Origin: Acidimicrobiaceae bacterium
Lineage (GTDB): Bacteria > Actinomycetota > Acidimicrobiia > Acidimicrobiales > UBA8592
NCBI GenBank assembly: GCA_024641655.1
Contig: JAHECR010000002.1
Span: forward strand, 62,001 to 126,000
Reading direction: 5' to 3'
Length of the DNA stretch: 64,000 nt
Under the pieces are notes generated by a model. It was not told the DNA's origin and did not search any database. It was given only the letters and a program-made list of their open reading frames with translations. The translations under genes were made by a program, and so were the position numbers. Below, piece by piece: positions 43,685-52,650 of this stretch (the stretch's first letter is position 1; each line of letters opens with the position of its first letter).

Positions 43685-44890
43685 GTGTCCGACCTCGCCG
43701 ACTACGAGTACGTCGACGCCGACAACCACTTCTACGAAGCGCCCGACGCGTTCTACCGCCACGGCAACGAGCGGGTGAAGCGCTTCGTGCAGTGGGTGGA
43801 GCAGGGCAAGAAGAAGTTCCTCCTCTTCGGCGGCGCGCACGCACCGGGCAACGCCAACCCCACGTTCAATCCCGTCGCGAAACCGGGGGCTTTCCACGAG
43901 ACGCTCAGGGCCCTCGCGGAGGGCCGCGAGCCCGAAGGGCCGCGCTACGGCGAGCTCGCGCCCCTCGACCGTGCGTTCATGTACCGCGACGAGCGGCTCA
44001 TGGCCATGGAGGAGCAGAACCTCGCCAAGATGATGATCTACCCGACCATCGGCTACAGCTGCGAGCACATGTTCGTGAACGACTGGGACCTGCTGTACGA
44101 CTTCTTCCACGCGTACAACGCGTGGATCAACGACGATTGGGGCTTCAACTACGAGGGCAGGATCTACGCACCGCCGATGATCCCCATGGCCGACGTGCAC
44201 CGGTCGCTCGACGAGCTGGAGTGGGCCATCGACAGCGGCGCCCGCATCATCACGATGACCCCGGGCCCCTGGTACGGACGGTCACCGGCGGACTCGTACT
44301 TCGACCCGTTCTGGAAGCGGGTCAACGACGAGAAGTTGGCGGTGATCTTCCATGCCTACGGCGGCATCCCGGCCGCCTACAAGGACTTCTACCAGCGCGA
44401 GTGGGCCAAGCCCCCCGTCACCAACGACGCCCACGCCATGATGCTGCGCGGCGCCATCCTGCCATACCACCGCCCCGTCATGGACTCCATGATGGCCATG
44501 ACCCTCGGTGGGCTGTTCAACCGGTTCCCCAACGTGCGCGTTGCCAGCATCGAGGTCGGCGCCGCGTGGGTCGGCTACTGCATGCACGAGCTCGACCACG
44601 CCGGCTCCAACCTCGTGGAACGCCGCGTCACCACCTTCGACGGTGAGCTCGTCGGCCGCCCCTCGGACGTCTTCAAGCAGCACTGCTACGTTGCCCCGTT
44701 CCCCGAGGAGGACGTGGTCGAGCTGGCCGGCCTCATCGGCGCCGACCGGGTGCTGTTCGGCTCGGACTGGCCCCACCCCGAAGGCGTCGCCAACCCTGCC
44801 GACTTCCGGAAGTTCACCACGGGTCTGCCCGAGGCGGAGCAGAAGCTGATCATGCGCGACAACGCGCTGGACCTGCTCGAACCTGCCTGA
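43685..44890 (+). CDS. Amidohydrolase family protein
   Basis: A 401-aa amidohydrolase-2 type protein. Metal-binding motifs are DADNHFYE near the N terminus (D-x-D-x-H), FHAYGG in the middle, and FGSDWPHPEGVAN with the late catalytic Asp. The GTG start at 43685 follows AGGGGGAGCC, a good ribosome-binding site, and a TAGGCT element lies about 30 bp further upstream. The family includes decarboxylases and hydrolases of cyclic carboxylates; the substrate is not known. The upstream gap holds a relic of a similar gene on the other strand. Confidence 0.88.
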   Translation: MSDLADYEYVDADNHFYEAPDAFYRHGNERVKRFVQWVEQGKKKFLLFGGAHAPGNANPTFNPVAKPGAFHETLRALAEGREPEGPRYGELAPLDRAFMYRDERLMAMEEQNLAKMMIYPTIGYSCEHMFVNDWDLLYDFFHAYNAWINDDWGFNYEGRIYAPPMIPMADVHRSLDELEWAIDSGARIITMTPGPWYGRSPADSYFDPFWKRVNDEKLAVIFHAYGGIPAAYKDFYQREWAKPPVTNDAHAMMLRGAILPYHRPVMDSMMAMTLGGLFNRFPNVRVASIEVGAAWVGYCMHELDHAGSNLVERRVTTFDGELVGRPSDVFKQHCYVAPFPEEDVVELAGLIGADRVLFGSDWPHPEGVANPADFRKFTTGLPEAEQKLIMRDNALDLLEPA

Positions 44891-44891
44891 A

Positions 44892-44920
44892 CGCCCCGGC
44901 GGCGCGCCGCCGACGGGGCG
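44892..44920. terminator. Strong GC-rich hairpin between convergent genes
   Basis: CGCCCC-GGCGGCG pairs with CGCCGCC-GA-CGGGGCG over 44892-44920, a two-part stem with a small bulge and almost no loop. It lies between the amidohydrolase stop (44890) and the methyltransferase stop (44927) and can act in both directions. Confidence 0.6.
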
Positions 44921-44926
44921 AGACCG

Positions 44927-45781
44927 TCAGCGGACAGGCTTGTGGCAGACGATCTCGACGGGCGCCAGGACCCCCGCGTCGAGGGCCGCGACCATGTTCG
45001 CGATCTTCTCCGGCGCCTGAGGGCCGAGGATCAGCTGCAAGCCGAGCGGGGCCGGCGCGCCACGCGCGGCCCCGAGCGACGCGAAGACGGCGCTCGCGAA
45101 CGCGCGCCGGTCGCGGATCGTCACGATCTCGAAGCCTGCCGCCTCGAGCCCTCGCCGGTACTCGGCCACCTCGCCGAGGAAGCTCGAGGTCGCGTCGCCG
45201 GCCCACGGAACCGGGAATCCGTGCTCACCCGGCGACACCTGCATGATGTCGTAGAGGCCGAATCGACCACCTGGAGCGACGACCCGGCTCACCTCTACGA
45301 ACAGTGCGGCCTTGTCGGCGATGTTCATCCCGACATGCAGCTGGGTCGCGACCTCGAAACTCGCGTCCTCGAAGGGCAAGTCGAGCGCGCTCGCCACCTC
45401 GTAGCGGACGCGATCATCCAACCCGGTCCACGCAGTGAGCGTGCGGGCGACGGCGACGAACGCCGGGCTGATGTCGATACCGGTCACGGAGCACCCCGTC
45501 GTGGCCGCAAGGAACCGCGCGGTGCCCCCGATACCGCAACCGATGTCGAGCACCGCGGCCCCGCGGCCCAGGTTCAGTCGGGCGCACAGCTCGGCGGTGG
45601 CCACCGGTCCCCCGATGTGGAATTCGTCGACCGGGCCGAGCTCGTCGACGGTCACCGTTTCGGGCGACTTCCCGCTCTCGATGATCGCTGCTTCGATCGC
45701 CCCCAGGAGCCCCTGACCGGCGTAGTGATCGACGACGGCGTCGATGACGCGTCCCGCGTCGGGCTGGGCGGCGTGGTCCAT
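44927..45781 (-). CDS. Class I SAM-dependent methyltransferase
   Basis: A 284-aa Rossmann-fold methyltransferase. Motif I is VLDIGCGIGGTA (78-89), then VTGIDISPAFVAVA (motif II), VASALDLPFEDASFEVA (III) and EVSRVVAPGGRFGLYDI (IV-V). An N-terminal helical cap of about 60 residues precedes the fold, as in the ubiE/sterol-type and glycine-sarcosine-type subgroup. The acceptor is unknown. The ATG (MDHAAQPDAGRVIDAVV) has no clear ribosome-binding site, and it is divergent from the HIBADH-like gene with only 50 bp between starts. Confidence 0.87.
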   Translation of the reverse strand: MDHAAQPDAGRVIDAVVDHYAGQGLLGAIEAAIIESGKSPETVTVDELGPVDEFHIGGPVATAELCARLNLGRGAAVLDIGCGIGGTARFLAATTGCSVTGIDISPAFVAVARTLTAWTGLDDRVRYEVASALDLPFEDASFEVATQLHVGMNIADKAALFVEVSRVVAPGGRFGLYDIMQVSPGEHGFPVPWAGDATSSFLGEVAEYRRGLEAAGFEIVTIRDRRAFASAVFASLGAARGAPAPLGLQLILGPQAPEKIANMVAALDAGVLAPVEIVCHKPVR

Positions 45782-45831
45782 CGAGAGCGACACTAGCGGC
45801 GCGCGACGGACGCGACGCGGGAGGTCGAGCA

Positions 45832-46746
45832 GTGCACGAGGCAAAGGTCGGGTTCATCGGGTTGGGACGCATGGGCGCCGGCATGGCCCGGAACCTGTTG
45901 GCGGGCGACGTGCCCCTCGTGGTCCACGATGTGCGCGCGGGAGTGGCCGAGGAGCTGCACGCGGCCGGTGCTCGCGTCGCCGAGTCACCGGTGGCGGTCG
46001 CCGCAGCCGCAGACGTCGTGTTCACCTGTCTGCCCTTCGCTCCAGAGGTCCGAGCCGCGTTGTTCGGGACCGACGGTGTCGCCGATGCCGCGCGCGACGG
46101 CCTCCACGTGATCGACACGACGACCCTCTATCAGCGCGACGCGATCGCGATCGGCGGCGACGCTGCCGCCGCAGGGTTTCGGTACAGCGATTGCCCCGTC
46201 TCCGGCATGCCGTTGCGCGCTGCCGACGGCACGCTCACGATGATGTTCGGTGGCACCGACGGCGAACTCGAGCGGGCCCGCACCTATTTGGAGCTGATGG
46301 GTTCGACCATCGTGCATTGCGGCCCGCTCGGCAGCGGCCAGTTGATGAAGGCGGTCAACAACGTCATCTACGACATCAACATCGTGGCCCTGTGCGAGGT
46401 GCTGCCCCTCGCCGTGAAAGCCGGCCTCGACGCCGAACAGGTGGCTGCCGTCGTCACCAGTGGCACCTCACGCAGCTTCGCCAGCGACTACTTCGTGCCC
46501 CGCATCCTCGCCGGCCGGTTCGACACCGACTTCTCGATGGGCGAGGCCCACAAGGACATCGTCAACATCGAGCAGGTGGCCAGTCGCCTCGGCGCCGAAC
46601 TGCCTCTGGTCGGCGCCATGACTGCGAGCTACGAGAAGGCCATCGAGGCCGGCTACGGCGACCAACCCAAGAGCGCCATCGTGAAGATCTACGAGGAGGC
46701 GCTCGGCATCGAGGTGCGGTCCGACCCGGGAGCTGCTCGGCCCTGA
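45832..46746 (+). CDS. NAD(P)-dependent 3-hydroxyacid dehydrogenase (HIBADH family)
   Basis: A 304-aa beta-hydroxyacid dehydrogenase. The N-terminal VGFIGLGRMGAGMARNLL is the dinucleotide motif; SDCPVSGMPLRAADGTL is the substrate loop; GQLMKAVNNVIYDIN carries the catalytic Lys (Lys173). The GTG start follows GGGAGG at good spacing. Family members oxidise 3-hydroxyisobutyrate, tartronate semialdehyde or gamma-hydroxybutyrate; valine degradation (3-hydroxyisobutyrate) would fit this region, but the substrate is not shown by sequence alone. Confidence 0.88.
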   Translation: MHEAKVGFIGLGRMGAGMARNLLAGDVPLVVHDVRAGVAEELHAAGARVAESPVAVAAAADVVFTCLPFAPEVRAALFGTDGVADAARDGLHVIDTTTLYQRDAIAIGGDAAAAGFRYSDCPVSGMPLRAADGTLTMMFGGTDGELERARTYLELMGSTIVHCGPLGSGQLMKAVNNVIYDINIVALCEVLPLAVKAGLDAEQVAAVVTSGTSRSFASDYFVPRILAGRFDTDFSMGEAHKDIVNIEQVASRLGAELPLVGAMTASYEKAIEAGYGDQPKSAIVKIYEEALGIEVRSDPGAARP

Positions 46747-46752
46747 GGCCTG

Positions 46753-46772
46753 GCCCGGTTGCTGTGCCGGGC
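46753..46772 (+). terminator. Hairpin after the HIBADH-like gene
   Basis: GCCCGG (46753-46758) and CCGGGC (46767-46772) pair around an 8-nt loop, 6 bp after the stop codon. There is no T-run. It is the only clear structure in the 244-bp gap before the nitroreductase gene, in which I see no convincing gene. Confidence 0.45.
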
Positions 46773-46990
46773 AGGTCGGGGCCAGCCGAGCCGATGGAAG
46801 GCTCCGGCATGTGTCATGCTCCCGTCGTGGTCAGCTGCTCTCGAAGCACACGAACGTCTTGTCGCGTCTGTCGACCAGATCGTGCGCTCGATGTCGCAGA
46901 CAACAGCCTGGACTTCGCCCACCAGCGGACGCTCCGGCTCGCCGACCAGTAGCCCCGACAGCAACGACCGACGAACAGAAGAGGCACACG

Positions 46991-47671
46991 ATGGAATTGC
47001 GCGAAGCGATGCGCACCACGCCCGCGACCCGGGCATTCACCGACGACGACGTGAGCGACGAGGTGCTCTACGACATTCTCGAGCACGCCCGGTTCGCGCC
47101 CAACGGCGGCAACCGGCAGGGCTGGCACGTGATCGTGGTGCGGGACCCCGACACGAAGGCCCGCATCGGCGAGCTCTACGATCTCGGATTCCGTGAGTAC
47201 GCCGGCTACCACCGAGCCGGGCTCGTCCCCTTCGCCGCCGAGGACGACGGCAAGCCTCCCAAGATCGACCTTGCCGAGGCCCGCACCGTGGCCCTGCCCA
47301 ACGAGCCGTCGCACATCTGGACTGCGCCGGTGCTCCTCGTGATCCTGCTCGACACGAGCGCGATCTCGAGCGTCGACAGCGGGCTCGGCCGCGTCCCGGT
47401 CACCGCCGGCGGCTCGGCATTTCCGCTGGCGAACAACATCCTGCTCGCGGCCCGTGACGTCGGCCTCGGCGGCCACGTGACCTCCGTGTTGGCCCGCGAG
47501 GAACCGGCGTTGCGCCGGCTGCTGCACATCCCCGACCACTTCATCCTCGGGACGATGATCCCGCTCGGCAAGCCCGTGAAACAGATCACCAAACTGCGCC
47601 GCGCTGCCGTCGAGACCTTCACCACCGTCGGCACTTTCGACGGCCCCGCGTTCATGCCGCCTGCGAGCTGA
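46991..47671 (+). CDS. Nitroreductase family protein
   Basis: A 226-aa FMN-dependent nitroreductase-fold protein. RTTPATRAFTDDDVSDEVLYDILEHARFAPNGGNRQGWHV is the N-terminal FMN-binding arrangement (R-x-x-R-x-F and the PNGGNRQ loop), and GGSAFPLANNILLAARDVGLGGHVT covers the second half. The start ATG has weak upstream GAAGAGG. It could reduce nitro or quinone groups, or dehalogenate; context does not choose between these. Confidence 0.88.
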   Translation: MELREAMRTTPATRAFTDDDVSDEVLYDILEHARFAPNGGNRQGWHVIVVRDPDTKARIGELYDLGFREYAGYHRAGLVPFAAEDDGKPPKIDLAEARTVALPNEPSHIWTAPVLLVILLDTSAISSVDSGLGRVPVTAGGSAFPLANNILLAARDVGLGGHVTSVLAREEPALRRLLHIPDHFILGTMIPLGKPVKQITKLRRAAVETFTTVGTFDGPAFMPPAS

Positions 47672-47995
47672 CGACGGGCGCGCTGGGAGACGGGCTCGCC
47701 GACTGCACTGCCTTGCATGCCTGAACGCCACGGCGCACCACGCCAACGGCGACCGGTCCAATGCGCGCGACGACGCCGGCCTGTGGACCTGAAGCTGGGT
47801 GAGCGCATTCCGGTGACATCGACGGTGTCGTTGACCCTTCCATGGCGAATGCGAAACGGAGCCGAGGAGCGGGCCAACGCGCCAGACAACCGTCGGGCGG
47901 CTTCCGGACGATCGGTCCGCTGTGTTAGAACGGCATCCGTATCGGGCAGGACACAGGTCCGCACCGACCCGACGCCATCACCGAGGGGGCCTTCC
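47672..47995. other. 324-bp intergenic region with a TAGAAC element
   Basis: I see no gene here. A TGTGTTAGAAC element at 47921-47931 resembles an actinobacterial -10 and lies about 65 bp before the acyl-CoA dehydrogenase start at 47996. The same TAGAAC hexamer stands before the acyl-CoA dehydrogenase at 61929 (61884-61889). No matching -35 is obvious. Confidence 0.4.
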
Positions 47996-49387
47996 ATGGC
48001 ATGGGATTTCACGACCGAACCCGAATTCCAGGAGAAGCTGGACTGGGCTGACGAATTCGTCCGCACCAGCATCGAGCCGCTCGACCTGCTGTACCCGGGG
48101 ATGAACTACACCCCACTGGACGAGCCGCTCAAGGGCCTGATCCGCCAACTGCAGGACGAGGTGCGCAGCCATGAACTGTGGGCCGCACATCTCGACGAGG
48201 ATCTGGGCGGTCACGGCTACGGTCAACTGAAGCTCGCGCTGCTCAACGAGATCCTCGGCCGCTCAGGATGGGCACCCACCATCTTCGGGTGCCAGGCCCC
48301 CGACACCGGCAACGCCGAGATCATCGCTGCCTACGGCACGCCCGAGCAGAAGGAGAAGTACCTGCAGCCGCTCCTCGAAGGAACGGCATTCAGCTGCTAC
48401 TCGATGACCGAGCCCCAGGGGGGCTCTGACCCCAAGCAGTTCAAGACCCGAGCCGTCAAGGACGGAGACGAGTGGGTCATCAACGGCGACAAGTTCTTCT
48501 CGTCGAACCTGCGCACGGCGAAGTTCCTGATCGTCATGGCCGTCACCAACCCCGACGTGAGCGCCTACCGAGGCATGTCGATGTTCCTGGTCCCCGCCGA
48601 GACACCCGGCATCAAGGTGCTGCACCACCTCGGCCTGGGGAACGAATCGTGGCACGAGGGTACCCATGGCCATGTCCGCTACGAGAACGTACGCGTGCCT
48701 GCGGAGAACCTGCTCGGCGGCGAGGGGCAGGCCTTCGAGGTGGCCCAGCGCCGACTCGGTGGCGGTCGCATCCACCACGCGATGCGCGCAGTCGCCGGCG
48801 CACAGAAGATGTTCGACATGATGTGCGAGCGAGCCCTGTCGCGCTTCACCCAGGACAGCCTCCTCGCCGAGAAGCAGTTCGTCCAAGAGGCCATCGCCGA
48901 CTCCTGGATCCAGATCAAGCAGTTCCGCCTGCTCGTCATGCACACCGCCTGGCTCATCGATCAGTCCTCCACCCACGCGGTCCGCCAGTACGTGGGCGCG
49001 TGCAAGGTCCAGGCTGCGCAGATCCTCGCCGACATCAACCGACGTACCATCCACATCCACGGTGCGCTCGGCGTCTCCAACGCCATGTCACTCGGCGGCG
49101 GCGGTGGCGCCATGGGCCTCGTGGACGGGCCGACCGAGGTCCACAAGGTCACGATCGCCCGACAGGTCCTCAAGGACTACAAGCCCCACCCCGACGGATG
49201 GCCGACCCAGTTCCGGCCCCGCAAGCTGGTCGCTGCCCGGCACCGCTTCGAGGAGATGGTGGCGGAGCGCTTCGACGATCCGACGATCCACGAGCAGTTC
49301 CACGGGATCCTGCAGGACTCCGAGGTGCCCGACGGCATTCTCATCGAGATGCAGGAGTACCTCGACAACATCCTGAATTCGTTCTGA
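47996..49387 (+). CDS. Acyl-CoA dehydrogenase
   Basis: A 463-aa acyl-CoA dehydrogenase, longer than short-chain members. YSMTEPQGGSDPKQFKTRAV and DEWVINGDKFFSSN are the FAD-binding loops, and the C terminus has RRTIHIHGALGVSN and DGPTEVHKVTIARQVL, which carries the usual R-x-x-L type end. The glycine-rich GGGGGAMGL segment before it is distinctive for a subgroup with bulky substrates. GAGGGGGCC lies before the ATG. It is followed after 93 bp by an APH-like phosphotransferase gene, repeating the ACAD-APH pairing seen at 34-37 kb. Confidence 0.92.
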   Translation: MAWDFTTEPEFQEKLDWADEFVRTSIEPLDLLYPGMNYTPLDEPLKGLIRQLQDEVRSHELWAAHLDEDLGGHGYGQLKLALLNEILGRSGWAPTIFGCQAPDTGNAEIIAAYGTPEQKEKYLQPLLEGTAFSCYSMTEPQGGSDPKQFKTRAVKDGDEWVINGDKFFSSNLRTAKFLIVMAVTNPDVSAYRGMSMFLVPAETPGIKVLHHLGLGNESWHEGTHGHVRYENVRVPAENLLGGEGQAFEVAQRRLGGGRIHHAMRAVAGAQKMFDMMCERALSRFTQDSLLAEKQFVQEAIADSWIQIKQFRLLVMHTAWLIDQSSTHAVRQYVGACKVQAAQILADINRRTIHIHGALGVSNAMSLGGGGGAMGLVDGPTEVHKVTIARQVLKDYKPHPDGWPTQFRPRKLVAARHRFEEMVAERFDDPTIHEQFHGILQDSEVPDGILIEMQEYLDNILNSF

Positions 49388-49480
49388 CCGGCGCCTCCCC
49401 CGTTCCCGGGCGCCCCTGCGGCAGCGCGCCCGCGTTCGGGGCCAGACCGGCGCGCGCTGTCGACCTGAGAGGCACTTCAC

Positions 49481-50869
49481 ATGGCAGACATCGCCCTCGA
49501 AGAGATCGGGGAATGGATCGCGACCGTCACCATGGGGACAGTCGAGTCGCTGACCCCGGCGGGCGGCGGCGGCCGACCGGGCTTCGTCGCCGAAGTCGTC
49601 ATCGACGGCGAGCGACGGCGCCTGTACGCGCAACAGGGCCGCACCGCTGGATTGGGGTCGTTCCTGCCGATCACGCGGGAGGCAGAGGTCCTTCGCGCCC
49701 TCGAGCCGCTGGGCGTTCCCGTCGCACACGTCTGGGCCGTCGATCCGGAAACCGGGAGGATCCTGGTCGACCGCATGCCGGGCCAGGCGTGGTTCCAAGC
49801 GCCCAGCGACCCCGACGAGCAGGTCGCGGTGGCGCAGGACTTCATGCGCCACCTCGCAACCTGGCACCGCGCCGACGCGGCGGCGATGCCACTGCACAGC
49901 TTTCACCCGGTGAAATCGATGGGCGAGCACCAGCGCGAGCAGTTCGCCGCTATCCGGGCCGAGTTCGAGCGAGAGGACAGCGAGGAGCCCATCGACGCAC
50001 TGGCCCGCCTCGAGCTCGACCTACTCGACAACAAGCTGCCCGACCTTCCCGGACCCGCCGTGCTCGTGCAGGGCGACACCGGCCCGGGCAACTTCATGTA
50101 CGAAGACGGTCGGGTCACCGCGATCGTCGACTGGGAGCTCGCGCACCTCGGTGACCCGATGGACGACATCGCCTGGCTGTCGTGGCGCGCCACCCAACAC
50201 GGCTTCCCGGACTTCCCGACCCGGCTGCGCGAGTACGAGTCCCACAGCGGCATCACCGTCGCTGACGACCGCGTCCGGTATTACCGCGTCAACGCCATCG
50301 CCCGACTCGGCCCGAGATTCGGTTTGGCCCCGATGATCGGTTCCGGCGGCCCACTGTCGGGGATTCGCGCCGGCAACGAGCGCTCGGCCGACGGCAGCGC
50401 GTTCATCATGAGCATGCTGCACCGACGCATGGTCCTCACCGCGCTGGCCGACCTCGCTGGCATCGACGTGCCCGACCGCGAGATCGAGGTCGAGGCGCAG
50501 GCCGAACCCCACAACACGATGTACGACGGACTGCTCGACAACATGGCGGCGATCGTGCCCCGCATCGCCGACGCGAGCGCGGCCCGAGTCGTCAAGGGCG
50601 TCGCCCGCCACCTCAAGTACCTCAAGGAAGTCGACCGCAACAGCGCACTGTTCGACGCGCAGGAGCTCGACGACGTCAACGGACTGCTCGGCACGAGGTT
50701 CACCGGTCTCCCCGAGGGTCGGCCGGCGCTCGCCGAGGCTGCGCGCGAAGGAAGCGTCGCTCTCGAGGACTACCTGATGTACCACTACCGCCGGATGGCG
50801 CGCGACGACTGGATGATGCGCACCGCCTCCGGCGCGATGTTCGAGCGCGCCTGGCCCGCGCTTCGCTGA
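49481..50869 (+). CDS. APH/ChoK-fold phosphotransferase family protein (ACAD-associated)
   Basis: A 462-aa paralogue of the protein at 35688-37091. The catalytic loop reads QGDTGPGNFMYEDG and is followed by IVDWELAHLGDPMDDIAWLSW, so the unusual Gln for His is shared. The N-lobe has AGGGGRPGFVAEVVIDG. It follows an acyl-CoA dehydrogenase gene in the same orientation, and GAGAGG lies before the ATG. A role in phosphorylating a hydroxyacyl-CoA or related metabolite before the dehydrogenase is suggested by known ACAD10/11 domain fusions but is an inference. Confidence 0.88.
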   Translation: MADIALEEIGEWIATVTMGTVESLTPAGGGGRPGFVAEVVIDGERRRLYAQQGRTAGLGSFLPITREAEVLRALEPLGVPVAHVWAVDPETGRILVDRMPGQAWFQAPSDPDEQVAVAQDFMRHLATWHRADAAAMPLHSFHPVKSMGEHQREQFAAIRAEFEREDSEEPIDALARLELDLLDNKLPDLPGPAVLVQGDTGPGNFMYEDGRVTAIVDWELAHLGDPMDDIAWLSWRATQHGFPDFPTRLREYESHSGITVADDRVRYYRVNAIARLGPRFGLAPMIGSGGPLSGIRAGNERSADGSAFIMSMLHRRMVLTALADLAGIDVPDREIEVEAQAEPHNTMYDGLLDNMAAIVPRIADASAARVVKGVARHLKYLKEVDRNSALFDAQELDDVNGLLGTRFTGLPEGRPALAEAAREGSVALEDYLMYHYRRMARDDWMMRTASGAMFERAWPALR

Positions 50870-50888
50870 GTCGCCGACGCCGATCGCC

Positions 50889-51749
50889 TCAGTTGAGCGG
50901 CAGCCAGTCCGGCTCGCGCTTTTCGGCGAACGCGACCGCGCCCTCGGTCGAGTCGGGATGCTGCTGCTGCCACATCAGCACGTTCTCGCCGGTGTCGACG
51001 GCCTCCTCGTGGTGCATGCGGGCCACGTTCCACAGGACCTCGAGCTGGCGGGCCATGGCCGTGGGCGAGTTCCGGGCGATGACCTCGGCGAGTTCGAAGG
51101 CGCGCGTGAGCGCGGTGCCTGCGGGAACGACCTCCTGCACCAAACCGAGCCGCTCGGCGCGATCGGCGTCGAGTTCGACCTGGCCGCCAACGACGCTCAT
51201 GTAGAGCGCCGCGCCCAGGCCGGCCTTGAGTGCGAGGAAGAGGTTCTCGCGGTTGCCGACGAAACCTCGCTCGACGTGGGTGTCACGGAAGGTGGCGTTC
51301 TCACCGGCGATGACGATGTCGGCCTCGGTGACCCAGGTCAGCCCGCCGCCGATCGCCCTGCCCTCCACCACGCAGATGACGGGCTTGCGGACGCCGGCAT
51401 CGCGGTGGGTGCGGCCCGAGCCCCGCACCGGTCCGTAGCCGCCGAGCTCGCCGAGGCCGGCGAAACCGCCGGCACTCGCGACCTCCTTCAGGTCGATGCC
51501 GGTGCAGAAGTTGCGGTTAGTGGTTGCACCCAAGACGACGACCCGCACCTCCGGGTCGTCACCGAAGTGGAGCCACGCTTTGGCGAGCCCGTGCATCATC
51601 GCCCGGTTGTGTGAGTTCCCCGACTCCGGTCGATCGAGCAGCACCACACCGGTGCGGCCTCGCTTGGCGATGACGACCGCGTCTTCCCAACGTTCGACGT
51701 CGGTGAGACCGTGGGCCTCGACGAGGGCAGTGACCTGTTCTCCGAGCAT
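50889..51749 (-). CDS. Enoyl-CoA hydratase/isomerase family protein
   Basis: A 286-aa crotonase. NRNFCTGIDLKEV is the first oxyanion loop and EGRAIGGGLTWVTEADIVIA the second. TFRDTHVERGFVGNRENLF takes the place of the usual second-Glu loop, so the chemistry may differ from simple hydration. The ATG (MLGEQVTALVEAHGL) is preceded by AGAAAGGA. It lies 17 bp after the next crotonase gene on the same strand and is convergent with the phosphotransferase gene. Confidence 0.88.
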   Translation of the reverse strand: MLGEQVTALVEAHGLTDVERWEDAVVIAKRGRTGVVLLDRPESGNSHNRAMMHGLAKAWLHFGDDPEVRVVVLGATTNRNFCTGIDLKEVASAGGFAGLGELGGYGPVRGSGRTHRDAGVRKPVICVVEGRAIGGGLTWVTEADIVIAGENATFRDTHVERGFVGNRENLFLALKAGLGAALYMSVVGGQVELDADRAERLGLVQEVVPAGTALTRAFELAEVIARNSPTAMARQLEVLWNVARMHHEEAVDTGENVLMWQQQHPDSTEGAVAFAEKREPDWLPLN

Positions 51750-51766
51750 GCGCGCTGTCCTTTCTC

Positions 51767-52633
51767 CTAGAGGTGGCCGTCGACGGGTTCGTCGCCGGTG
51801 AGCCATTTGTTGAACGTGGCCGGTTCCCTCGCGAAGAAGGCAACCGAACCCTCGCGAGCGTCGAGGTGGAAGTCGCTAATCGCGGTCTTGCTGGCGATGT
51901 CGTCGCCGGCCTGGTCGAAGGTCAGCCGCTCCGCGTTGTACACAGCCTTCTTCAGGAGGCGCATTGCCACTTGCGGGCCGTTCGCGAGCTCGCTCGCGAG
52001 CTCCATGGCCCGCGCCGCGAGCTGATCATCGTCGACCACTTCGTTCACGAGGCCGAGCCGCTCGGCTTCCGCGGCGTCGACGATCCGCTTGTGCATCAGG
52101 AAGTCCATGGTGCGCTTGACGCCAAGATGCTCGACGAGGAGCCAGTGGCCGCCCTCGTCGGGCTGCCAACCCATCCGCAGCGTCGCACTCCCGAGCTTCG
52201 CGGACCGGGCGGCAACGGCGAAATCACAGGCGAGCACGATGGACAGCCCGAGCTGGATGGCGAAGCCGTTCACCGCGGCGATGGTCATCTTGTCGAGCCG
52301 GCGGATCGTGCGTGGCAGTTCCTGGCCGTGGAACGACAGCCGGCCGTACAGGTCGACGGGGACGTGCGCGTGCGCGGGAATGGGCGGGCCGAGCACCGGG
52401 TCTTCAGGCTGGGTGGAACGATTGTTCACGCCGGCGACGAAGCCACGCCCGGTGCCGGTGAAGACGATGACGCGAACGCTGTCGTCGAGCTGCGCGACCG
52501 TCAACAGCTCGACGAGGTCGCGGCGGGTGCCTGAACCCATGGCGTTGAGACGCTCGGCTCTGTTGAACGTGAACACCGCGATGCCCGGGTCCTCGATGCG
52601 GACATCGAACCCCTGATACTCACCTTCGATCAT
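51767..52633 (-). CDS. Crotonase-family protein with unusual oxyanion-hole residues
   Basis: A 288-aa crotonase fold protein. GTGRGFVAGVNNRS stands where the first oxyanion loop usually reads x-FCAG-x-D-x, and AVNGFAIQLGLSIVLACDF replaces the typical GGG loop. RMGWQPDEGGHWLLVEHLG keeps a P-D-E-G-G pattern like hydratase/isomerase active sites. It may be an isomerase or non-canonical lyase. The ATG at 52633 is followed downstream by the second crotonase gene after 17 bp, so they are probably co-transcribed. A long palindrome lies just upstream, between this gene and the CoA-transferase pair. Confidence 0.85.
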   Translation of the reverse strand: MIEGEYQGFDVRIEDPGIAVFTFNRAERLNAMGSGTRRDLVELLTVAQLDDSVRVIVFTGTGRGFVAGVNNRSTQPEDPVLGPPIPAHAHVPVDLYGRLSFHGQELPRTIRRLDKMTIAAVNGFAIQLGLSIVLACDFAVAARSAKLGSATLRMGWQPDEGGHWLLVEHLGVKRTMDFLMHKRIVDAAEAERLGLVNEVVDDDQLAARAMELASELANGPQVAMRLLKKAVYNAERLTFDQAGDDIASKTAISDFHLDAREGSVAFFAREPATFNKWLTGDEPVDGHL

Positions 52634-52650
52634 CGGTGCACTCCTTTCGC

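Noticed and set aside
46747-46990. Possible small gene between the HIBADH-like and nitroreductase genes
   Set aside because: Short open frames exist in several registers, but none has a start with a ribosome-binding site and none gives a recognisable protein.
47672-47995. Possible small gene before the acyl-CoA dehydrogenase at 47996
   Set aside because: The open frames here continue from neighbouring registers and show no motif or plausible start.
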